Counted from the stretch's first letter, positions 44,490 through 52,720 are shown. The stretch is DNA of 64,000 bases from Sphingobium vermicomposti (GCF_011762025.1 NZ_JAASQR010000002.1:310001-374000), one strand, 5' to 3'. Translations and numbers: made by a program. The notes: generated by a model from the sequence alone, not told the origin.

Positions 44490-45183
44490 CGCACGCGTCC
44501 AGTGGGAGGGAGAAAGGATTGCCATTGCGCTGGCGGACAAGCTCGACCGACCAACGCGGACGGCCTACCCCGGGATGAGGAAGGCGCTCCGACGGCACGC
44601 AGCCGATCCGCCAGCGGGTCATGGCGGAGGAAAACCCGCTTAAGGGGCAGCGATCACGCACACGGTGGCGCCGGTAAAGCAGCATCGGCGTCTTGCCGTC
44701 AGAGGCGGCCAGCTGCAGCCTCCGTGTCGCCGTCTGGTCAGCGGATTTGACCTCCGCGACAACGCAGGCAAGCGAGCCATCGCGCAGGGCATCCTCGGCC
44801 ATGGCAAGAACGCTGCTGTCGCTCGTGCCCTGCGCATAGAGGACCTTGTCCGGACCAAGCCCGACCTGTTCAAGGCCCGGCGCATATAGATCGAACCTCG
44901 TCAGCGCCCAGAACGCCGTAAAGTCCGCCTGGCTGGCGAAGCGCGCCGCTATGCCAGCAATGAACAAGGTGGCCGCCGCATCGTCGGTCAGCGTGGCAGC
45001 GGCCGCTGCAACTTCGTGCAGGGACGCCCCACTGAGGCCGCCATCGGCGAGGCGCTCATCGAGTGCGGGGATACCGAAAGGCAAGGCTGGGCCACGCACC
45101 GCGCGCGCCTGCGCCAGCTCAGCCAAAAGGGTAGCAAGTGGCGTAACGCGGGGCTGATCAGATGTGGGAGACAGGAGGACCAT
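44389..45183 (-). CDS. imuA: ImuA, RecA/SulA-like mutasome subunit
   Basis: A 264-residue protein distantly related to RecA. Typical segments are LPFGIPALDERLADGGLSGASLHEV near the N-terminus, and later SLACVVAEVKSADQTATRRLQLAA and the C-terminal VGRPRWSVELVRQRNG. It has no intact Walker A, as is usual for ImuA. First gene of imuA-imuB-dnaE2. A LexA box lies 21-35 bases before the ATG, so transcription should be SOS-controlled. Its C-terminal coding part overlaps imuB by 101 bases in another frame. Confidence 0.9.
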   Translation of the reverse strand: MVLLSPTSDQPRVTPLATLLAELAQARAVRGPALPFGIPALDERLADGGLSGASLHEVAAAAATLTDDAAATLFIAGIAARFASQADFTAFWALTRFDLYAPGLEQVGLGPDKVLYAQGTSDSSVLAMAEDALRDGSLACVVAEVKSADQTATRRLQLAASDGKTPMLLYRRHRVRDRCPLSGFSSAMTRWRIGCVPSERLPHPGVGRPRWSVELVRQRNGNPFSLPLDACDDQGRLALPAAARDRTATPNGELGAARAASQAA

Positions 45184-45203
45184 GGGAACATATCGACTCA
45201 GAT

Positions 45204-45218
45204 GTTCCCTTTATGTTC
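45204..45218. promoter_or_regulatory. LexA box (GTTC-N7-GTTC)
   Basis: GTTCCCTTTATGTTC is an exact GTTC-N7-GTTC direct repeat, the alphaproteobacterial LexA site. It is 21 bases upstream of the imuA start on the minus strand and so should repress imuA-imuB-dnaE2 until DNA damage. Confidence 0.85.
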
Positions 45219-45278
45219 ATGTGCGCCGCGAGATTCGTCAAGCAGGATGAATCCCGTCTTTCCGCTGCCTTGGAGCAT

Positions 45279-45701
45279 TCAGTTTGCCAGCATCTGCCGG
45301 GTGGCAGCATCCCGCTCGCCGTCAAACCAGCGATCAAGCGCGGCAGCGAGTAGCGCGTTGGGCTCTACCGCTTCGAAGAGGGTCAGCGAGGATCGCAGCT
45401 TCATCGCATCGACGCTGCCGAACACGGCAACGGGGTCGCTGGTATGAAGCTGCTGCAATGCTTCGACGCATTCCCTGTAGCGAGAACCTAGCAGATCATG
45501 CGCAAGGTAGGCGCGCGCCTCTTCCATTGAAGCGATACCGTAATAATGTGCGGTCTCGCTCTGCCCCAGGCCGCGCAGCTGCGGGAAGATGAACCAGATC
45601 CAGTGCGAGCGCTTTGCTCCAGCGCGGATCTCGGCCAGAGCCGTTGCATAGCTGTTCGCCTGGGCTTCAACGAAGCGGGCAAGGGTCGCGTCGCTGGTCA
45701 T
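45279..45701 (-). CDS. DUF1810 family protein
   Basis: A 140-residue cytosolic protein with the DUF1810 pattern: RFVEAQANSYATALAEI, KRSHWIWFIFPQLRGLG and ETAHYYGIASMEEARAYL, then a C-terminal FEAVEPNALLAAALDRWFDGERD. The fold is helical; the biochemical role is unknown. Its start overlaps the SRAP stop by one base (TGATG), so it is probably co-induced in the SOS response with the protein that guards abasic sites. Confidence 0.85.
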   Translation of the reverse strand: MTSDATLARFVEAQANSYATALAEIRAGAKRSHWIWFIFPQLRGLGQSETAHYYGIASMEEARAYLAHDLLGSRYRECVEALQQLHTSDPVAVFGSVDAMKLRSSLTLFEAVEPNALLAAALDRWFDGERDAATRQMLAN

Positions 45702-46318
45702 CAGAGCAGTGCTCCCTGTGCTGGCGGAGTTCCGAAGACCTGGGTCACACGCAGGCTGCCCTGCGGCAGCCAGCGCAGCATGTCAGCGGCAGGCACCGCC
45801 GGATCAAGCCAGTCGGCCCACTGATCCCGGGTCAAGGGGATGATCTGCCGGTGGTGATAGGGTGCTACATCGGGCCCTGCGTCCATGGTGAGCATGGTGA
45901 AGGCTTCTCCTTGAGGGCTTTCCTGCCAGATGCCGGCGATGCAGAACCAGCGGTGATCCGCCATGGTGAAAAGCCATTTATCAAGCCGCTTTTGCTTTGG
46001 CTCGGTGGGATCTGTGAACTCGTAAAACCCGTCAGCGAGGATCAGGCAGCGGTTGGAGGTGAACGCGCGTCCTTCAGAGCGAAAATTATAGACCGGCTTG
46101 CCCTTTGGACCGGGCCAGCTCCACCGCCGGTTGACCAGCTCGCCCGATCCCCGCTCACCCTCGATCGATCGCACGATCGGCGCGACATCGGTAATCTTGA
46201 TGTCCTCCCGCGCAGGCACATTGGGCTTGCCCTCGGGCATCTTGATCTTGATCTTGAGATCCTCGAAATCTTCGGCGATCGAGGCGATGTCGACCTCCAG
46301 CCTATAGTCGTTGCACAT
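45701..46318 (-). CDS. SRAP-domain abasic-site protector (YedK/HMCES family)
   Basis: A 205-residue SOS response-associated peptidase family protein. Members cross-link to abasic sites in single-stranded DNA through Cys2. The catalytic set is present: Cys2 (MCNDY), Asn in VYNFRSEGR, Glu in ADGFYEF, and His in YHHRQIIP. It is likely in the cytosol at damaged forks. It is divergent from a second SRAP-like gene, with a LexA box at 46356-46370 between them. DUF1810 follows in the same unit. Confidence 0.93.
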   Translation of the reverse strand: MCNDYRLEVDIASIAEDFEDLKIKIKMPEGKPNVPAREDIKITDVAPIVRSIEGERGSGELVNRRWSWPGPKGKPVYNFRSEGRAFTSNRCLILADGFYEFTDPTEPKQKRLDKWLFTMADHRWFCIAGIWQESPQGEAFTMLTMDAGPDVAPYHHRQIIPLTRDQWADWLDPAVPAADMLRWLPQGSLRVTQVFGTPPAQGALL

Positions 46319-46355
46319 CGCTCCTCCTTCCTGCCCGCGCTTGCTCCTGCAAATT

Positions 46356-46370
46356 GTTCCTTGTATGTTC
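46356..46370. promoter_or_regulatory. LexA box (GTTC-N7-GTTC) between divergent SRAP genes
   Basis: GTTCCTTGTATGTTC is an exact GTTC-N7-GTTC repeat. It ends five bases before the ATG of the plus-strand SRAP-like gene and lies 37 bases from the start of the minus-strand SRAP gene, so it could repress both. Confidence 0.8.
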
Positions 46371-46375
46371 TTAGC

Positions 46376-46894
46376 ATGGACTCGAAAGCAACGCCCTTTG
46401 ATGCCGACGCGCTCGGGAGCTGCCGCGCCATCATCCGGCGCAATCCCGATAACATCTCAGAGATTGAGATGATCGAGGCGGTCTGGGGTTCCAATCCGCG
46501 CTTCAGTGACGGCGTCAACTATGAATTCATCCGCTCCGAAGGACGCACATTCCCGACCAATCGCTGCCTGGTGCCCGCGTCGGAGTTTCATATCCGCAAC
46601 GGCGACGGGAAATTTCGCGTACGCTTGGAGGATGGCAACTTCTTCTATCTCGCCGCCATCTGGGAACCGCCGATGGGGGACTGGCCGGTTAGTTACCGCA
46701 TCCTCACGGTCGACGCGAACCCGGAGGTGATGCGCTATCAGGAGCGGCATGGCGCGATCATCCAGCGGCGGCAGGTCATGCAGTGGCTGGACTATAAGGT
46801 GCCAGGGAGCGGTTTGTTGGTGACGCCGCCCGCGCATTTGTTCTTGGTAGAGGAGATAATGAGCAGGCCTAGGCAAGTCAGCCTGGCGTTATAG
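46376..46894 (+). CDS. Short SRAP-like protein lacking the catalytic Cys2
   Basis: A 172-residue paralogue of the neighbouring SRAP protein. Shared segments include YEFIRSEGRTFPTNRCLVP (compare NFRSEGRAFTSNRCLIL) and the C-terminal AIIQRRQVMQWLD (compare QIIPLTRDQWADWLD). The protein starts MDSKATPF, so Cys2, which bonds to abasic sites, is missing. A Glu in PASEF replaces the GFYEF position, and a His remains in ERHGAII. It probably cannot form the usual covalent adduct. There is no ribosome-binding site; transcription may start at or near the ATG. Expression is probably SOS-induced. Confidence 0.8.
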   Translation: MDSKATPFDADALGSCRAIIRRNPDNISEIEMIEAVWGSNPRFSDGVNYEFIRSEGRTFPTNRCLVPASEFHIRNGDGKFRVRLEDGNFFYLAAIWEPPMGDWPVSYRILTVDANPEVMRYQERHGAIIQRRQVMQWLDYKVPGSGLLVTPPAHLFLVEEIMSRPRQVSLAL

Positions 46895-47128
46895 GCGAGA
46901 CGGAAAGGTCACTCGTTTTGCTGGTGCTTGAGCCATTTTTCGGTGTCCGGTATAAGTAAGCGGACGGGCCCCTCAGGAACAAGATTTACCCGATGAGCGG
47001 CAACGAAGGGTCGGAGTGCCGTTCGGCGGTGCGGTTGCTGATTGTAGGTAGGGCGAGGCGAAAAATTCGGCCTTAAGCATCGCCCTTCAGGACCAAGAGC
47101 GGTTCTTCGGTTTCAGATCGCGCGTGCT
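46895..47128. other. Gene-free stretch with a degenerate repeat copy
   Basis: No gene supported. AAGCGGACGGGCC (46958-46970) and AAGGGTCGGAG (47006-47016) match the pair at 37904-37965 with similar spacing. The rest up to the IS5 remnant shows nothing clear. Confidence 0.45.
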
Positions 47129-47341
47129 CTAGAAATTTCCGGCCGCTGATTTCAAGTTGTTTAAGCCGTTGGATCGTAGCCGGCGTTGTGGCGGCGATTT
47201 CTTCCCGTTCTCGTCGCGGAAATCCACCTCGCGTGGACTGCCCCGGCGCCCCGGTCTAGGCATCAAGGGCGCTAGGCGATCCCATTCCTCATCGGGCAAA
47301 TCACTGGGATAGCGCTTCGTCTTCTTCGCAATCTGGGCCAT
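47129..47341 (-). pseudogene. IS5-family transposase fragment (N-terminal remnant)
   Basis: The minus-strand frame starting MAQIAKKTKRYPSDLPDEEW and continuing through RLAPLMPRPGRRGSPREVDFR is the N-terminal start of IS5-type transposases (DUF4096-like region). After about 43 codons the family similarity ends and the frame runs into unrelated, Lys/Arg/Asn-rich sequence before a stop. The catalytic DDE part is absent, so it cannot transpose. No inverted repeats of a full element were found on either side. Confidence 0.7.
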
Positions 47342-47657
47342 TCGCCCTCGGCTCTGCCGAGTCCACATTCAGAGCCTGAATCAGACGCAGAGCCCCTCGA
47401 CAACCCTCGTCACCGATTTTCCAAACGGCCTCTAACCAAGAGGTGCATAAATACGAACTGCCGTGTCTCTGACGGGAAGCCGGGCGACGGGGTCGCATCG
47501 CATCCTGGTGCCCAGCCCTAGAATTGGTCTTGGCATGCTTCCCGTCGAGCCGCAGCGGAAATTTGCCTATCCGGGAATTTTTCGCCGGGCTGTCCGGCTG
47601 GAAGCGCCGGTCCGTTGCAGTCTACGCGAGTACGAAATTTGGAGCAGTCCGTTCGTA
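47342..47657. other. Gene-free stretch beyond the IS5 remnant
   Basis: About 315 bases without a supported gene. The open frames crossing it on both strands have no ribosome-binding site and no recognisable motif; one runs into the response regulator on the opposite strand. Confidence 0.4.
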
Positions 47658-48245
47658 TCAATCGGGCGATGCAAGAGCGATCAATTGAGCCAAGCCGTTA
47701 GCCTCCGTCTTGGACATGATCGAAGCCCGATGATCCTCGACTGTCTTCGGACTGAGTGCCAGCATGCCAGCGATCACCTTGTTGCTGTGCCCCTGCACGA
47801 GAAGATCAAACACTTCCCTTTCGCGTGGCGACAATGTGGCGGTGCGGGCAAGCTGCTGCCGTCTCCGGCCCGACCAGTCCACACCTTCGCTGACCGCTGC
47901 AAGCAGCCGCGCCTCATCTAGCGGCTTTTCAAGGTAATCAATCCCTCCATGTCGCCGCACCGAATCGACAGCATTTGCAGTCGTTGGCCAAGCCGTCATG
48001 AAGATGATTGCCGCACCGGGATCCATGACACGGATCCGATCGGCAAAGCCGAAGCCATCGAGATCATCCATCATTACGTCTGTCACGATGCAGGCCGCAG
48101 GCGCCTGTGCATAAATGTCGAGAAGCTGCACAGGGTCGAGGAAAGACTGTGCGCTGAAGCCATGCCGGCCGAGTAGCCGCGCCACGGCGGCGCCTAAATC
48201 CGCGTCATCATCCACTACGTAGACCTTGCGATCATTTATGCTCAT
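47658..48245 (-). CDS. FixJ/NarL-type response regulator
   Basis: A 195-residue regulator with a receiver domain (acidic triad VYVVDDDADL, phosphoacceptor in IVTDVMMDDLDG, Thr in IIFMTAW, Lys in YLEKPLDEA). The C-terminal LuxR helix-turn-helix reads LSPREREVFDLLVQGHSNKVIA and PKTVEDHRASIM. Its ATG overlaps the stop of the kinase gene in ATGA, so the two form a two-component pair. It is a relative of, but distinct from, fixJ in this window. The target is unknown. Confidence 0.92.
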   Translation of the reverse strand: MSINDRKVYVVDDDADLGAAVARLLGRHGFSAQSFLDPVQLLDIYAQAPAACIVTDVMMDDLDGFGFADRIRVMDPGAAIIFMTAWPTTANAVDSVRRHGGIDYLEKPLDEARLLAAVSEGVDWSGRRRQQLARTATLSPREREVFDLLVQGHSNKVIAGMLALSPKTVEDHRASIMSKTEANGLAQLIALASPD

Positions 48246-49810
48246 GCATTGTCCCCGGCGAGCGGCAGGATGATCGAAGCGTGAGCCACGCCGTCTTGAA
48301 CCTTCGCCTTTTCCAGGTGACCGCCATGCGCTTCAACTATGGCCTGCGCAACCAGAGAGCCAACTCCCATGCCTGCCTTGGCGCGATGGCTGGGGCCAAC
48401 GCGGTTGGTGACCATGATCCGCACCATCTCTTCTTCCTTCTCGCCGGACAGTTCCACGTTTCCGTCACTCGCCGCGTGGATGGCGTTGCGCAGTAGGTTC
48501 ATAAGCGCCTGAGTGAGTTCAACCTCCTGCGCAAACACGACAAGATCGGGATCGATTGGGCCGAGCTTGAGCGACGCACCCTGGTCCCTAGCTTCCGGAG
48601 CTGCAATTGCGGCCACGCTTTCGATCAGCGCAGAAACGGGCAGGGCGCTCGGCTCGTCCACCGCTGCCCCGCCGAAGCGTCGTAGGCGGCGCACAAGGTT
48701 GGATAGCGTCGCGGCCTTGCGATCCACGAGTGCAGCGCTCCGCATGATTTCGTCGTCGGCACCGCCGGTGATCTGGTGAAGATGTTTCGCTTCGATCGCC
48801 AAAGTCGACAGCGGCTGGCTGATCTCGTGAATGACCGCCACCGACATCGCACGCAGGGTCTTCAATCGCTCGGCCTGGAAGAGCAGCCGGTCGCGCCGTT
48901 CGATGTCCGTGCGTGCCTCCTTCTGTGCGTCGCAATAGCTGCCGGCAAGGTAGCCGACCACCACAACAGTGGCGAGGTCAAGGTGCAGGTGCAGTCGATC
49001 AGTCGTGCTGAACGCGCCTGCGGTCTCCGGCAGGACGAGAATGCTGACAATTGTCAGAGCCATCCATACAGGAAAACGCCCAAAGCGCAGGCCTACCCAC
49101 GCGACCGCCAGAATGAGGGGCATGGGCTGGGAACCCAGGCCAATGCGATTGAGCAGCCAAGTCGTGGCGATCCCGCCCGCCAGCAGGAGCGCGACCTCCA
49201 GCGTCGCGCTCCCTCGAATTGCGCATTCGCGGAGAGCCGCAATCATGCCGATTCGGCGCTGGCTCATCGTTTCTGCCACCCAGAGGAGCGGCGGCGCGAC
49301 GATCAGCACGCCCAGCAGGTCGCCGACAGCAAAAGCCGTGAGCGAGATCATGACATCCTGAATACTCTCGACGGCCGTCCTGTCAGGCCGCAAGAGCGCT
49401 TCAGGCAAGGCGCTGAACGCTGCGATGCCGGGTGCCGCAACGGCAGCTAGACTGAAGGGCATCGGAGGGGCCATGACGCCCGCTCTTCTGCCGCTGGAAA
49501 GCCAGCGAATGAGGGCTACCACGCCGCCATAGGCTAGGACCGGCCGCAATATGCCCCATAGCGTCATTGCCAAATCGGGCGAGGTAATGGAGAACCGGCC
49601 CATGGCCAAATTGACCAATATTTCCACGGCCGCGATGGCTGGCGTAAACCGTGGCCCGGCATGCCACAGCAAAGCGAGGCGAAGGCCGGCAGCGGGAAAC
49701 CAAACTGAGTAAAAGCCCTTGCCGCCCCAGTGCGCCGCCAGCCCCAGCGTCAGCCAGAAAGCTAAGCCATAGGCCAGCATCAGCAGAAGGTTGACCAGCT
49801 GCCGCGGCAT
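48242..49810 (-). CDS. MASE1-type membrane sensor histidine kinase
   Basis: A 522-residue kinase with an N-terminal MASE1-like sensor of about eight membrane segments (residues 5-300). HisKA follows, with the phosphoacceptor His in VIHEISQPLSTLAIEA. The ATPase part has the N box LMNLLRNAIHA and the G2 box GMGVGSLVAQAIVEAHGG. The G1 box (DxGxG) and the lid normally between G1 and G2 are missing: the sequence runs from VTNRVG to AGMGVG in about a dozen residues. The ATG at 49810 has GGAGAGG upstream; the frame could also start at about 49855. It pairs with the downstream regulator. Confidence 0.88.
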   Translation of the reverse strand: MPRQLVNLLLMLAYGLAFWLTLGLAAHWGGKGFYSVWFPAAGLRLALLWHAGPRFTPAIAAVEILVNLAMGRFSITSPDLAMTLWGILRPVLAYGGVVALIRWLSSGRRAGVMAPPMPFSLAAVAAPGIAAFSALPEALLRPDRTAVESIQDVMISLTAFAVGDLLGVLIVAPPLLWVAETMSQRRIGMIAALRECAIRGSATLEVALLLAGGIATTWLLNRIGLGSQPMPLILAVAWVGLRFGRFPVWMALTIVSILVLPETAGAFSTTDRLHLHLDLATVVVVGYLAGSYCDAQKEARTDIERRDRLLFQAERLKTLRAMSVAVIHEISQPLSTLAIEAKHLHQITGGADDEIMRSAALVDRKAATLSNLVRRLRRFGGAAVDEPSALPVSALIESVAAIAAPEARDQGASLKLGPIDPDLVVFAQEVELTQALMNLLRNAIHAASDGNVELSGEKEEEMVRIMVTNRVGPSHRAKAGMGVGSLVAQAIVEAHGGHLEKAKVQDGVAHASIILPLAGDNA

Positions 49811-50066
49811 CGGTGTCCGCCCTCTCCTATATTGTATCTGGCCAAAAGGGATCATCATACGTTTTGCATTGCCCAGTTCGTTGAGGGTCGTGAAGCAGGG
49901 AAAAACCCTGAGCATCGAACGCTCCAAGCCAATGTGACTATCGGCTCAAGGCATCTGCTGCGGCGCAGACGACTGGAGCGCGGTCGATTGATATTAGATG
50001 AGCGGCACCGGGAAAAACCCGGATAGGCAGGACGGACTTAATGAGCCAGCAGGAACTCGCGACCCG

Positions 50067-50122
50067 AAGGAAACTTTTTTCGGTTTCCTTTACCTGACCC
50101 GGCCATCCGGCCGGGTCATTTT
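50067..50122 (+). terminator. Tandem hairpins, terminator-like
   Basis: AAGGAAAC pairs perfectly with GTTTCCTT around TTTTTTCG. Directly after, GACCCGGCC pairs perfectly with GGCCGGGTC around ATCC and is followed by ATTTT. The second is a good Rho-independent terminator on the plus strand. No gene ends just upstream on this strand, so it may terminate a small RNA or a leader of the downstream outer-membrane gene. Confidence 0.5.
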
Positions 50123-50219
50123 GCACCGATCACGTCCAGGTCATGAGCAGCCTTCAATCTCGGGCTGAAGGCGGATGCACACCCGTGCGCCTCATTACAA
50201 GAGCGCGCAACGAGCTTAC

Positions 50220-50244
50220 CTGTTGTAAACAAACAACAGTTTTT
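50220..50244 (+). terminator. Small hairpin with T-run
   Basis: CTGTTG pairs with CAACAG around TAAACAAA and is followed by TTTTT. Short and AT-poor in the stem, so weak. It lies about 105 bases upstream of the outer-membrane protein gene. Confidence 0.35.
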
Positions 50245-50349
50245 CTGTGAACCATCTATGCACGGTTGACCTGGCATCCTTGCTCGCCTACCGGCACCCA
50301 CAGGTCGCAACCGAAACGAAAATCAACGCGAACCACTTTCAGGGGAACC

Positions 50350-50994
50350 ATGAAGAAAATTTCTATGACGCTTCTGGCGATCGTCGCCGGAGCTACTTCC
50401 GCTCATGCCGAAACATTTTCCGGCCCGTTCATCGGCGCGCAGATCAGCCGCGACGCTTACGAAGTGAAGGCCGAAGGCACCGATATCGGCATCGGCACGC
50501 TCGACCTTGATGGCCTGAGCGGCAACGGCATCGGTGGCGGCCTGTATGTTGGCTATGACTATGCGCTGTCGAACAACGTCTTCTTCGGCGTGGAAGCGAA
50601 CGCCAACTTCTCGGGTGCAAGCATTTCGGCTGAGCTTGATGATGGCACCGACAGCATCAGCGGCAAGATCAAGGCCCGCGAATCGTTCGGGCTCAGCGCT
50701 CGTCTGGGTGCGATGATCGCCGACAGCACCGCTCTTTATGCGCGTGGCGGCTGGCAGTCGACCAAGTTCAAGACCCGCGTGTTCGACGGCGTCGACTCCT
50801 ACGGCACGAAGACGATGCAGGACGCGCTGGTCTATGGCGCTGGCCTGGAAACCCGCGTCGGCGCGCAGACGTCGATCCGCGTTGAGTATCTGATCGAGGA
50901 CTATGGCAGCGCTGGCCTGAACCGCGGTCTGGATACCAACGGCATCCGCGTCGACAACAACAAGCTCTCGCTGGGCATCTCCTGGCGTTACTGA
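50350..50994 (+). CDS. Outer-membrane beta-barrel protein (OmpA/Omp25-like porin family)
   Basis: A 214-residue outer-membrane protein. A Sec signal peptide (MKKISMTLLAIVAGATSAHA, cleaved before ETFSGPF) precedes a barrel of alternating strands: GPFIGAQIS, GLYVGYDYAL, VFFGVEANANF and SFGLSARLGAMI, ending LSLGISWRY. The terminal aromatic residue is the signal for outer-membrane insertion. Family members are small 8-strand barrels of the OmpA-like type. GGGGAACC lies before the ATG at 50350; a longer frame from 50266 would bury the signal peptide. A terminator follows the stop. Confidence 0.87.
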   Translation: MKKISMTLLAIVAGATSAHAETFSGPFIGAQISRDAYEVKAEGTDIGIGTLDLDGLSGNGIGGGLYVGYDYALSNNVFFGVEANANFSGASISAELDDGTDSISGKIKARESFGLSARLGAMIADSTALYARGGWQSTKFKTRVFDGVDSYGTKTMQDALVYGAGLETRVGAQTSIRVEYLIEDYGSAGLNRGLDTNGIRVDNNKLSLGISWRY

Positions 50995-51013
50995 TCGCTT
51001 GATCGCGTGAATA

Positions 51014-51048
51014 GGAAGGGGCGTTCTGATGAACGTCCCTTTCTTTCG
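51014..51048 (+). terminator. Terminator of the outer-membrane protein gene
   Basis: GAAGGGGCGTTC pairs imperfectly with GAACGTCCCTTTC around TGAT, followed by TTTC. It lies about 20 bases after the stop codon. Confidence 0.65.
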
Positions 51049-51280
51049 GTGCGAACGCGACGACTATTTTCCTCAAACTAACTCCGCTTTTTCACAGTCG
51101 AGCGGAGTCTGTTTTTCGATGACGCGCCGTCCCCCCGCGGACCGAGGGGGCAAGGTTTACGGGTGTGGTCATGTCGTCCGGCGCCGGAGAATAGATCCAT
51201 ATTCGGTTCGGCATTTCCGTTAGCGGGATGTGGGCCTCGTGGTGCGATCTGTGATATGAACATCGGGAGCACAAAGTTTC

Positions 51281-51481
51281 ATGCATCGGCCAACCCGTCA
51301 TGAGCTGATCGGCATTTTGCTTGAGAATGGCCATTATCCAGTGCTCCGCGTCCAGGACGGTGGAGAATGGCGGCTGGAAATTTTAAAGCGGCACAAGCAT
51401 CTTCTGGGCATGCGGGCCAAAGTCACTGGCACAAGAGATGGTTTCGATCTGCTCGCCGTCGATCATATCGAACCAGCGTGA
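51281..51481 (+). CDS. Small DUF5818-like protein
   Basis: A 66-residue protein: THRELIGIL-type N-terminus (THR..ELIGILLENGHYPVL), EWRLEILKRHKHLLGMRAKV, then GTRDGFDLLAVDHIEP. The 'GIL, WRLE, LLG.R..V.G.RDGFDLLAVD' spacing is that of small DUF5818 proteins frequent in Sphingomonadales. The fold is a small beta barrel; the function is unknown. Transcribed alone. Confidence 0.65.
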   Translation: MHRPTRHELIGILLENGHYPVLRVQDGGEWRLEILKRHKHLLGMRAKVTGTRDGFDLLAVDHIEPA

Positions 51482-51980
51482 CACCTCAGCGGACGTGTAC
51501 GCATTTCCTCATCATCTTGGACGTCGTCGGGTGTCGCATGTAATGGGTCGGTCCACCACGCTCGGGAGCGCCCGGATCACATATGATTTATGCGGTCGCG
51601 CCGAGCTCAAGCAGAATTCAGTCGAGCTCCCTTCATTCACGCGCCGATTTCGATCCTGATTTGCTCTGCAATCAGCCTGACTGCTTCATTGCTGTTCAGG
51701 CTGTGCGGTCCCCCGCTCAGGTGAGGGATCACCGCGACGGGAACCATCCCGTTTGTTGCGACATGCAGTCTCTTTGCGTACGGAAGGCGGCGGCGGTTTG
51801 TGAGAGGAGTGTCACGATTTTGTCCATCACGTTGATGTTTTTGGTGCTGCCCTGCCCGAAAACTTCATCGTTTTTGGTTGGGCGGCGGTCACAGGCTTGA
51901 GGTCGCCATAAGCGCCTATGCGTGCTGATGAAGATTGAGTGGGCAGGCGATGGTGTTGGTGCGGCTGAGTTTGCTGACAG
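51482..51980. other. 499-base gene-free region
   Basis: No supported gene. CAGCCTGA (51673-51680) and TCAGGCTG (51696-51703) form an 8-base inverted repeat with a 15-base loop, without a T-run. The frames crossing the region have no ribosome-binding site and no recognisable motif. Confidence 0.45.
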
Positions 51981-52466
51981 TCAGCACCATGGCTCCCGTC
52001 TGCCGCTCCATGTTCGGGCTAACCCCTCGCTGACCAGCACATCACCGAGCGACTGGCCACCCCGCGTCAACACACGCAGCTTTCTGCCATATCGGTCCGT
52101 ATCGCGATCAAGAGCGGTTACCGTGAATGGTCCAGCATTGATCAATTGGTGAAGCCGCTGCGTCGCGCGTTGGCCCAACGCTGCCTCGGTCGGGCAGCGT
52201 GGCGGGTGCGTCTCCGGCGCATCGATATCGGCAACTCTGATCTTCTGCCCGTCGAGCCAGATTGTATCGCCATCGACAACACAATTGGTGCCACCGCCAG
52301 TATGACAGAAGGTAAAGGTGCGGGAGACCTCGTCTCGGGCTTTCGCTCGATCGGGCGTCGAGAGAAAAGCCAGCCCTCCGGCGAGAGCGAGAATGGCTAG
52401 GCTCGCCAGCGTTACGGGGAATCGAGGTGCCTTCTTGCGGCGGCGGAGTTTGACTACGTTGGACAT
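51981..52466 (-). CDS. Thermonuclease-family (SNase) protein, membrane-anchored
   Basis: A 161-residue protein. A basic N-terminus (KLRRRKKAPRF) and one membrane segment (VTLASLAILALAGGLAFL) place the rest in the periplasm. The staphylococcal-nuclease domain has CVVDGDTIWLDGQKIRVADIDAPE and ALDRDTDRYGRKL. These correspond to the calcium-binding Asp residues, the catalytic Arg and Glu and the second Arg of SNase. C-terminal VLVSEGLARTWSG is also typical. It probably degrades extracellular or periplasmic nucleic acids. Monocistronic. Confidence 0.88.
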   Translation of the reverse strand: MSNVVKLRRRKKAPRFPVTLASLAILALAGGLAFLSTPDRAKARDEVSRTFTFCHTGGGTNCVVDGDTIWLDGQKIRVADIDAPETHPPRCPTEAALGQRATQRLHQLINAGPFTVTALDRDTDRYGRKLRVLTRGGQSLGDVLVSEGLARTWSGRREPWC

Positions 52467-52720
52467 TCTAGGCGCTTAGATCCGTAGCGTTGGTTCGTAA
52501 ATATCGTCGCGTTTGAGTGGTTTAGGCGGCCGAGTGTAAGGGCTTCATCAACATCAGCGCGTCAATGCTTGTAGTTTGCCGGGTGAAGCATGGGCCTCAA
52601 AATGACATTATACCCTGCCCGAAGGCCAAACTGCGGCTTCGAAGATGTAAACCCCAAAAGTCCATTTGATGATCACGTTGGCTGAGTTGATAGTGGTCCC
52701 ATCTGAACCGGGAGAGCGAG

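Larger units (their letters stand above)
49811..50349. other. 539-base gene-free region with hairpins
   Basis: Between the divergent kinase and outer-membrane protein genes. The plus strand carries three hairpins, listed separately (50067-50090, 50096-50122, 50220-50244). A short plus-strand frame at 50040-50096 (MSQQELATRRKLF and five more residues) ends within the second hairpin; it could be a leader peptide, but there is no independent support. Confidence 0.45.
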
